A DNA stretch of 41,277 nucleotides from the NCBI GenBank assembly GCA_009602725.1, contig WELB01000217.1, forward strand, positions 56,282-97,558, in the 5' to 3' direction. Source of the stretch: Spirogloea muscicola (taxonomy: Eukaryota; Streptophyta; Zygnematophyceae; Spirogloeales; Spirogloeaceae). The translations under genes and the position numbers were made by a program. Below are positions 33,302-41,277 of this stretch, in pieces; position 1 is the stretch's first letter, and every line of letters begins with the position of its first letter. The notes beneath the pieces are model-generated. The model worked only from the letters and a program-made list of their open reading frames with translations, was not told where the DNA came from and made no database searches.

Positions 33302-36300
33302 ATGCGCCCGCCGCGGCTCGGCGCGCTCCCGAGCTGCGCCGCCGCAGCACTCCGCCGCGGTGGTGCAGCGGCGCCGCGCGTCGTTGCCTCCGCTGCCATC
33401 ATCCAATCTGTCGAACATTATCTCCGGATATTCCGGTCTGTCATTGGAGCGCCAATCCGCGGCGGAGACGGGCGGCTCGGTATGTCCTTGATTCCATTGA
33501 TCGCTTGCTGGCCTTCCGAGTAGGAGCCTTTGCCGAGCTCGTCAGTGATAGTGGACGGAATGGGAGAGCACGGCGTGTCAGGCCCTGTTGTCTCGAGACA
33601 ACGGCGAGGCGATCGCCGGACGTCATCATCTCCTGACGTTGTGGATGGCTCTTTGCCCTGCAGCCCTTGCAATCAGTCCGCGACATGGCTTCTGCTCCAT
33701 GCCACAGTATGTCGAGCGAGTCCCTCGGCCGTCCACTGGCGAGACTCAGCCGAATGATGATGGCGACCTGCGGGGCCCAGCTTGCGCCTACAGGCGCCTG
33801 ATCAAGGCTGGCAAGCTCTTAGATGGAGACAAGGCTCAGGTAACGCGCCTGCCGGTGTGACCTGGTATCGTCGGTCAATTAAGTTGTTCATCGCTAACGG
33901 CAGTGCTGCAATCTGTTGATTTCTGCCCCTGAGCGCAGGCTACATCCATGATATCATTACGTCATGCACACTGTTGCTTGACGGGGATAGGTAGTGACAC
34001 AGCTGCCGTGCACGTCGTCAGGCTGTCGTGCCTCTCCTTCACTTAACGAATCGTACCACCACAGTGTATCCAGTGTCTTCTAACCGGGTGAAGATTGTGT
34101 GCTCGGTCTCCAGGAGAGAGCTGTGCAGAGACTACAGCAGCTCTTTGAGGCCATCCAGGTTGCTCCAGTCTCCAGCCGGTGAGCTACTTGACAGCTTAAA
34201 GGTTGAGCTGTCAAGTAGAAGTACTCTGCTTTTATCCAACTGCAGCAGCCGGTTGCCTATAGTGGTTTAAGTGGTGTAAGTGGTTCATCTACAAGCTCCT
34301 GTCGCAGTTGGTGAAGCTTCGTCAGGCGCAAGGCTCAGTAGGGCTATGTCAGTTGCCAGGGTGTTGCATGTCATTGGCGTCCCTCATGTCGTGATCATGT
34401 GACAGAAGAGTCTTGTAAATTCAGGACTGGTTGGCGTTTGTGGCACTGGCTCTCTTCTGCTCAGAGATTCTCCTGGTTACTTGATGTAAGTGGCGTTTAC
34501 CTTTATGGTGGAGTGGGCACCGGGAAGACAATGCTGATGGACCTCTTCTTTGCACAACTGAACGTGCCGCAGAAACGGAGAGTCCACTTTCACTCATTCA
34601 TGTATGTCCCTCTCGTAATCGGCACGCTCAATCTGTTGACCTGGCAGTGGAGAGAAGGAGGTTGTGACAATAATGAATACTTGTGATGTTAATAGTTTGT
34701 CTTATTAATGCCATGCAGAGCTCTCTTTTGTCACTGTCTACTTATGTTGTGTCTCTTTTGTGACAGAGATTTTTAAATGAAGGAAGTTGTCGATGTGGTA
34801 AGACTCTGACTGAGTACTATTGAGCAGGTTGGATGTCCATAGCAGGCTTCATGTACTCAAAGGCAGCCACAAGACGACAACTAGCAACCACCTGCTAAGC
34901 ACAATTGCTGATGAGCTCATACAGGAGACTAGGGTCCTCTGTCTAGACGAGATTGAGGGTATGCACCATCAAGCAAAAATTATCTTTGCATTGCCTACCA
35001 AAGAATGTAGATGTTCCTTTGTCATGGTCAATGACCAGGTCGTTAAGCTGCTTGTGATGGTAGCGTGTGGTGGTAGTCAAGGAAGCTATCACCTGGTCTA
35101 ATGGTGCAAGGGTGCAGTCAGATAGACAGGAAATCAGTCAAGGGTGCAGTCAGATAGACTGGAAATCAGTCACATGCTTCAATTGTAGCATCAAGAAAGA
35201 ATTGGACGAGAAAGTCAAGGTCTGTTGACACCCTGACGAGTGTATGAACTGCAGTGACGGATATTGCTGATGCCCTTCTCCTCATGAGGCTGTTCACTGA
35301 GCTCTGGAAAAGAGGAGTAGTACTTGTTGCTACTTCCAACATCGCACCCGAGCGACTCTACTGCGGTCTAAACCGGTCTAAACCGCCATCTTGTACGTTT
35401 GTCATAAGCTTGCAGCAATGAATGTTACAAAACCTGCATGTTAGGTAGGACGGCTGTTGAGACGGCAATTGTGGTATGTGCCTTTGTTGTTGTGCTGATC
35501 GATGTCCCCTCTGAAGAGGACACTAAGCAGCCTTGCTCTGTGGGAACATGATGGCAGTTTCTGCCATTTATTAAGCAGCTCCAGGAGCACTGCGTTGTTG
35601 AGAATTTGGATGCTTATTCGAGTGGCACTGACTTTAGGATGGGACATAATAGAAGGCAACAGCTCTATGTATGGCCAAACGACAGAGCAGCTGATTTGAT
35701 CCTCGATGAAGCCTTTACACACATCTCAGGTAATCACCATGTACCCAAGGGCCGGATGGATCTGATCCCTTTCAGTATCGCATCTGCTGATGAAAGGGTT
35801 TTAAGTCAAGTTCCTCTGACTCTTGCACCTCTCTTGCAATACTAGCGCACTAGTCGTGATAGTCCACATCATAACGTGGTGTACATAGATAAGTTGGCTT
35901 GCGTCCAACACAAGCACTTGCTGAGAGTCACAAGATATGCGGATTGGCGCAGCAGGCTTGAGGATTTACACGTGCAATTCTGCTTACGTCAAAGATGCTG
36001 CCCTCAAAGATGCACACGTTTGGGATCTGTGTATCATATTTCAGATGGTGCAGAGGAACTGTCTACAACCTTGGAAGTAACAAAGGGAAGGGGCTTCAGT
36101 GTGCCAAGATCTCGTGGGGATGTGGCACGCTTCTCCTTCCACGAGCTCTGCGGCTCACCTGTTGGAGCAGCTGACTACCTGACCTTGACCATGCACTACC
36201 GAGCTGTAATAGTGGACAGGTAGAATTGCGACAATGATGAGCTTTGGGGTGTATACTGACCTGAATTGAAAGGCCTGTTCAGTGCCCTGTCACTGATGAA

Positions 36301-37043
36301 GTGATGAGGCCATATTGTATAATGACCTGATCTACGTAATGTCGAGCGCGCATCCACACACACCTGACACACACATGTCCTCGTTCTGCCAGGGTACCTT
36401 GGCTTGGAGATGCGCTAGCCGAAAACGAGACAAGACGATTCGTTACATTAGTGGATTGCTTGTACGAGCACAAGACCATCCTTGTGGTATCTGCTTCTGT
36501 GCCCTTGGAGAAGCTCTTCCTGGCAGATCCGGCGCATGAGGTTTGCGTGACACTTCCTCATCAGCACCAATTACAACAGTAGGCTCTCTTGTGTCTGCCC
36601 ATTGAGCTGGTGATCGCGTTTCTGACAACACAGTCGAGGATAAATTAGCTACTCCCATACTCACTTACCCCCTTATGCTGAAATTGGCACAGGCTTTGAC
36701 GACGTCGGTGGCCACGCCTCGTGATGACGAAGGAAACGACGATGTGGAAGATGAGGCAGCCATATCAATGTGTGTCCTTGGTGAAGGCGGGAGCTCTGGG
36801 CGGTCAACTACAACAATTAATGACGTCGAATGGAGTGCCACAGGACTAGTGGGAGCATCGCTCGCGCAGTTGCAGGCTTACCAGGCAGGTCCTAAGCGGA
36901 GCAACTGCACATTTGTGCGCTTTGCTTCGAGGAGGGCATTATCGAGGTTGTTTGAGATGCAGGGTGACAGATATCTTGCACAGAACATGGTTGTAGGCAG
37001 GCGAGCTCTCAATTGGTTGACGCGGTTGAGCAAGTCAGAATGA
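33302..37043 (+). CDS. AFG1: AFG1/LACE1-type mitochondrial AAA+ ATPase, about 10 exons
   Basis: Proposed exons: 33302-33479, 33664-33839, 34114-34158, 34465-34601, 34828-34958, 35255 to about 35402, 35558-35729, 36045-36219, 36393-36540, 36693-37043; about 550 residues. AFG1 is a mitochondrial inner-membrane AAA+ protein that helps degrade or turn over respiratory-chain proteins. The start [20 protein letters not shown] is an Arg/Ala-rich, acid-free presequence. [17 protein letters not shown] is the family N-terminal block. Walker A is [18 protein letters not shown], followed by [16 protein letters not shown]. Walker B is [18 protein letters not shown] and sensor 1 is [14 protein letters not shown]. 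Then come [59 protein letters not shown] and the terminal [11 protein letters not shown]. The exon 6 donor is unclear. N at 33296 is just upstream of the ATG. Confidence 0.9.
34184..34218 (+). repeat. Perfect 13-bp inverted repeat in AFG1 intron 3
   Basis: CTACTTGACAGCT and AGCTGTCAAGTAG are exact reverse complements separated by 9 bases. They lie in the intron 26 bases after the exon 3 donor and could form an intronic RNA hairpin. Confidence 0.85.
35108..35171 (+). repeat. 32-bp tandem duplication in an AFG1 intron
   Basis: Two copies of AAGGGTGCAGTCAGATAGAC plus GGAAATCAGTC occur head to tail with period 32 and one mismatch. They are intronic and probably neutral. Confidence 0.9.
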
Positions 37044-37090
37044 TCCAGCTTATGTTCCCAAGGACAGTGCTTCGCATCAGGAGGGATGTT

Positions 37091-37147
37091 AGGTTGTTTG
37101 AGATGCAGGGTAACAGATATTATGCGCTGAAGATGGTAGTTGGAAGG
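37091..37147 (+). repeat. Duplicated copy of the AFG1 terminal-exon motif
   Basis: This 57-base stretch repeats 36945-37001 with several differences, offset by 146 bases. It encodes LFEMQGNRYYALKMVVGR against [18 protein letters not shown] in the terminal exon. Unlike the first copy it ends at a good donor (GGAAG then GTAGGT), with an AG just before it. It could be an alternative exon or a decaying duplicate. Confidence 0.7.
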
Positions 37148-37291
37148 TAGGTGATACCTCGCTTGGTATTTGCCGTCGAGCTAGTTACTGTAATACAGCA
37201 CAGACCACTATGTCACGAGTCAAGTTGGGCATGATGTGGCTACGTGTTACAGAGATGAGCGTATGTGCTGCACAGTCTAGGCCGCCTCTCC

Positions 37292-38340
37292 TGAAGACCT
37301 CCTTGATGAGAAATTTGCAAGTATGACCTTTGAAGCTCAAGCTGTAAATGCTGAGTGAAGGCACAAATCAAACCTTCTTGCACAACAAACAGAAGTGCTC
37401 ACATTTGCAGCGGCTCGTGGAGTCGACACAATCTAGCCTCCTTGAGTCCAAAGCGACAGGTAAGATGCTCACTTTGCCTGGCCGATGGCACAGGAATGAT
37501 AAGGCAGAACAATTGGGCTCATAACAGACTCAAGTTGATCTAGCTGCTCAATTTTTCCCCGGCTGTAATGAACGGCTGGCATTGGCGGCCACCACTACAT
37601 TGCCATAAAAGATGTGAAAGGAGGTCTCTATCCGAAAGTAGGGCATGGAGCTGCTTGCTCAAGCTGCTAGTGGCGGGGCTCAGATGCCCAACAAGCCGGG
37701 GTAAGCGCGTCCTAATGTGGTTTGCGCTCCTCCACTCTCCTTGTTAGGCATCACATTACTGTAGCTTCTAAGAAGCATCTGATGGTTGCCTCTACTGTAC
37801 AGGCGTGCACTTGGCTGACGTTGAGATGAGCAAGGAAATAAAAGAATGGGTAGAAGCACAAATGCAAGAAAGCGGTAAGCGCTGAGAGTGGCTTTTTGAT
37901 GCTAATATGATGTTTGGAGCTGCTGTTGCTAAGGAAGGCCAAGCACGTCGCCCTGACAATGTCATAAGCGTGGGTTGATGATGGTGGCGAGATTGAAGCT
38001 TGGAGCCAGGCTGCTCTGCCGCTGCAGACTTCAATGGCTGGACTAGAGGCGTCCTGCCACACTGGGGGAAGGAGGGGGCGGCTGCAGTGGCTGAGGCTGG
38101 CGGGAGTGCTGGTCCCTCTGCTTGCGGTAGGTAGCCCTCCACGTGTCGGCGGCGCCAGTGCCTTGGCCATTGGCCTTGCTTTTAGCACGCCGCTTGCGCC
38201 CGCGCGGCGACTGGCGTTTTGGCTGGGACTTCAACTTGCTGCCTGCGGAAGCAGAAGGCGGCGAGTCAAGCGACTCCGCCTACATATCCAGCCTCAACAC
38301 GACTATGGTGGTTCAACGTGATATAACAGCAAAGGTTTAG
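37292..38340 (+). CDS. Unrecognised multi-exon coding segments downstream of AFG1
   Basis: Exon-like blocks with GT-AG borders lie in a row. They are about 37290-37352 (SPEDLLDEKFASMTFEAQA), 37412-37459 (RLVESTQSSLLESKATG), 37646-37700 (MELLAQAASGGAQMPNKPG), 37802-37872 (VHLADVEMSKEIKEWVEAQM), 38014-38128 (DFNGWTRGVLPHWGKEG) and 38252-38340 (GGESSDSAYISSLNTTMVVQ, then a stop). Phases agree for the last four blocks but not at the second/third junction, so an exon may be missing. I do not recognise the protein. It may be a separate small gene, or an alternatively spliced extension of AFG1 through the duplicated exon at 37.1 kb. Confidence 0.35.
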
Positions 38341-38369
38341 TCGTCAAATTGAACTCTGCCAAGAAGAAG

Positions 38370-38525
38370 AAGCACTTTCAAGGCGGGGCGATGGTTATGA
38401 TAGGCCTGCCCCGTAAGAGTGTGGACAAGGTCGAAAGGCGCCCGAAAAAGAAGAAGAAATACTCTTCCAGTAGAGGGCGATGACTGCAATCGGCCAGCCT
38501 AGACAAAGAATGAGCAAAGAGGAGA
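38370..38525 (+). repeat. Two hairpin repeat copies at the 3' end of the EXORDIUM-like gene
   Basis: The first, about 38375-38440, is diverged (GGCGGGGCGATGGTTATGAT, then GGCCTGCCCCGTAAGAGTGT). The second, about 38459-38525, has CTTCCAGTAGAGGGCGATGA, then CTGCAATCGGCCAGCCTAG and AAAGAATGAGCAAAG. It overlaps the last codons and stop of the minus-strand gene. Confidence 0.7.
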
Positions 38526-40750
38526 AGGAGACGGCCTTGGGGTTGGGCTGAGAGTGGGCGTGATGATGGTGGGATCCTTACTGCCGGACGCTGGAGACGG
38601 CGGCGGCGGTGACAGGTGAGGCGGCGATGGCGTCGGAGGCGGCGACCTTGGTGGCGGCAAAGGCCGCGGCGGCGGCGGCGACGGCTGCGGTGGCGGCAGT
38701 GAGTGGGGCGGCAATGGCGGCGGCGGTGAAGCTTTCAACGGAGGGGCGAAGGAGTGGCTCGGTGGCGGCTGCAGTGGCGACGGCGGCGAAGGCGGCGCCG
38801 TTGCTGCAGCGGCGGCGGCGTAGTGAGGTCCCTGCTGCACGCAGCCGCCGCGTGCGAGGTCGTAGTTGAGCTGCACCAGGAACGGCTGCCCGTCGGCGCC
38901 CACCAAGTTGGTAGCTGCCGCCTGAGAGCACACCACATACATACTGCCACATACAAATCAGCTACAGAAAGTCATGCGAAAATACATTGAGTCAATGTTG
39001 CTAATTGTCCACAAAAAAGTGGTAAGAAGCGTGAGGGTCGCCTAGATGCAGATGAGGTCAAGGATGGGATCATTACAAAGCGGCTCTGGAAGCTAATGGC
39101 AGGTAGCCAGCAGCGCAAGCTACAGGATATAATAGTTTCAGCTTAGGTCCACGAATTAATACAACTTTAGAGGTGTTGCTCCGAAATGCGGAGGTAGATG
39201 GGTGTAGAGATGGGCCGCACCGGAGGGCGTGGCGTAGGTGGTGCCGAATTGCCAGGAGCAGAGGTCGGCGCTCTCATCGCCGCCGCTGGGCTGGCCCCAC
39301 GCGGAGATGAGCGGGTCGTTGGCCGCTTCTGCGAGCTCGTGCGCGAGGATGGAGATCATGCCGTCAAGGCCGTCGTCACCGTGAGGCGCCACAAAGGGCG
39401 AGCTGATGCAGGTGCAACACAAGCGACGAGGGGCCTCAAGCAAGTCAGTCCTATTGTACAACCACTAGGTGACAGCAGACAATTGAGGCTTTAGAAGCTT
39501 AGTCGCAATTACTGTGCTTAAGAAACTTGAAGGAGGGAGAGAAAAGAGACAAGCGGGCGAGCTCTCACCCGCCACCATAGGGCGTGCATGCAGTAGCACA
39601 CTGTGTTTGTGCGTTGCCCACAAAGACGTACTTGAGCGTCGCTAGGGACGGCCCAAAATTGTCCCACGTGTGATATCCGCACATGGCGCTCATGCAGAAT
39701 TCGCGCACGACGACGTCGGCGGAGGTGAGCACGACGTAGAGGCCGCTGTCCGTGTCGTATGGCAGTTGGCCCGCGGCGGTGTACGTGCTGATCAGGCTGT
39801 TGATGCTGTCGTCTGTTAGCACGCCCTTGCCAAGCGAGTAGCTGTCATCCAGCTGCCCCTTCACGGCAATGGCAGCCTGCATTATGGTAATGCGGAAAAC
39901 AGAAGTGTGTCAGTCAGTCATGGCGGCCATCTGAAAGCAGTGGTTAGTGCGCTATGAAGGCTGGAAATAAGAGCAGTGGCAAGCCTGTAAGTATAGATTA
40001 CAATCGATAAGATTCGACCTGCTTTACTTGCGTGGTGACTTCTGCTAACGATGCAGCATATGCCATCATACACTTACCTCCATATGTATATATTAGCATA
40101 TTTAAATTCTGAAAGCACGATAAGTAGCTGATGTGCATAAATGACAGCCGATTCAGGAGAAAAGGGAGAAGCGTTACCGAGACGGCGGCGCCGGTGCTGT
40201 CGGTGTAGCCCGTCTGGATGTCCCACCAGCCCTGCACGGTGGGCATACCGGCGGGCAGCAGGCCCGGCGGCGCGCCGCCGCTGAGGGAGGCCAGGAAGCT
40301 CAGCACGACGGCCTTCTCGGCGGCGCTCCAGCCGCCATACCAGATGACGTAGACGTTGACGCCACGCGACATAATGGGCCCGCCGCGGTACGCCGGCGGC
40401 GCCGACTTAGCGAAGCGGGCGCCGCCGCCGAGGGCACCGCCGGCGGCCGCTCGGCCGAAGCCGCGCGGCCGCACGTCGTCGTCGTCCGGCGCAGTGCCTG
40501 GCCTCCCCCCATCCCCTCCTTCCTCCTCAAGCCCTCTCCTTCTCCCCGCCGCCATGGCGGCTCCAGAGAAGCCATGGCCGGCCCTCCTCACAGTCGAGAC
40601 CCCCAACAATGGCTGCCGTGCTCCGCTACCGGTGCCGGTGGCTACGAGCACAGAAGCCCTGCTCGCCCCGCATGGCTGCAGCGAGGAGAGGGCGACCGCC
40701 GCCACTGCGAGCGCTGCGGCCGTAGCGAGGAGACGGCTGCCGGAGCGCAT
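38499..40750 (-). CDS. EXL: EXORDIUM/PHI-1-like secreted protein with proline-rich C-terminal extension, 4 exons
   Basis: Minus-strand exons: 40750-40178, 39876-39569, 39402-39221, 38914-38499, about 492 residues. The exon 3 donor and exon 4 acceptor are the least certain; an acceptor at 38922 is an alternative. EXORDIUM/phosphate-induced-1 proteins are apoplastic and linked to growth and carbon status. MRSGSRLLATAAALAVAAVA is the signal peptide; a low-complexity Arg/Gly stretch follows. The family blocks are NVYVIWYGGWSAAEKAVVL, VQGWWDIQTGYTDSTGAAVS, YVVLTSADVVVREFCMSAMC, KYVFVGNAQTQCATACTPYG, DGLDGMISILAHELAEAAND and GADGQPFLVQLNYDLARGGC. Plant members are about 310 residues and end near there. 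Here about 105 residues rich in SPPPP-like motifs follow, as in hydroxyproline-rich wall proteins. The stop lies inside a dispersed hairpin repeat. Confidence 0.85.
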
Positions 40751-41277
40751 GGCGGCAGCCGCAGCCGCTGCGCTGGGCACCGGCGCTGAGCGAGCGTGGC
40801 ATGGCGGAGCTTGCCACGACGGCAGCAGACTGCAGAATAGTGGAGGCGGAGCCCTCTGAGGCGGCGGCAGTGGTGGCGGCGGTGGTGGCGAGTGAGTCAA
40901 TGGGCAGTGAGAGGATGGCGGCAAGGGGGGAGGAGAGAGGCGGGGGAGGAGGGGGGTTTGCTCGCTGTTGCTGTCGCTTTCTCTCTCCCTCAGCGGAAGA
41001 AGAGTGCGGCTGCTGCTAGAAGCGGCTGTACAGGCCAGCCAAGTGAATGCGGAGAGGGGGTGGTGAGCAAGGTGGGGCCCGAGGAGGGCCGAGCCAACGA
41101 GGGCGGAGGGAGTGAGAGGGAGTGGCGCCTCGAAGCCGGATAGCGGAGGGAGGGGAGGCGCCCGGCCGACTGAGAGAGCGGGAGAGAGGAAGAGAGAGAG
41201 CGAGAGAGAGAGGGGCAGAGAGAGGCAGAGAGGGAGGTGGGAAGGGAGGGAGGATAGGGGGGGGGAGGAGAAGAGAG
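40751..41277. promoter_or_regulatory. 5' flank of the EXORDIUM-like gene with purine-rich tract
   Basis: GC-rich to about 41150, then a GA-rich purine tract from about 41160 to the window end (imperfect GAGAGA, GGGAGG). On the coding strand it is pyrimidine-rich. The tract starts about 410 bases upstream of the ATG, a placement like that seen at EXO1 and both beta-helix genes. Confidence 0.45.

Overview
The window looks like nuclear DNA of a streptophyte (green plant lineage). All protein genes are split by many short GT-AG introns. The recognisable families are plant ones: a MAX2/D3-type F-box protein, dehydroascorbate reductase and an EXORDIUM-like protein. A degenerate interstitial stretch of plant-type TTTAGGG telomere repeat is present. 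MAX2 is usually a single-exon gene in land plants, but here it has about ten exons, so a charophyte alga or another early-diverging streptophyte is my best guess (inference). The assembly has one 115-base N gap and four isolated N bases.

Layout. 1-3980 (+): 5'-truncated MAX2-like F-box/LRR gene. 4721-6680 (-): complete six-exon dehydroascorbate reductase, convergent with MAX2. 6.7-12.5 kb: a graveyard of LINE-type 3' ends and short hairpin repeats. 12555-16967 (-): exonuclease 1, about 12 exons. 17.36-17.63 kb: (GA)n tract holding the assembly gap. 17.9-20.2 kb: more LINE tails and hairpin repeats. 21320-23804 and 26596-28921 (-): tandem duplicate genes for secreted right-handed beta-helix proteins with matching intron positions and phases, each with a (CT)n tract upstream. 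30.3-33.2 kb: hairpin-repeat cluster. 33302-37043 (+): AFG1-type mitochondrial AAA+ ATPase. 37.29-38.34 kb (+): exon-like segments of an unrecognised gene, or an extension of AFG1. 38499-40750 (-): EXORDIUM-like secreted protein with a proline-rich C-terminal extension.

The genes are unrelated in pathway (strigolactone/karrikin signalling, ascorbate recycling, DNA repair, cell wall or extracellular matrix, mitochondrial quality control), as expected for a eukaryotic chromosome. The main unexplained structure is the intergenic repeat system. About 40 copies of a short element share a GGCTG-(about 8 nt)-CAGCC hairpin and a conserved flank. In several places the hairpins lie a fixed distance downstream of the C-terminal coding end of a LINE-like element, so they are probably its 3' tail and a large population of tail-only (SINE-like) copies. 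One copy supplies the stop codon of the EXORDIUM-like gene.
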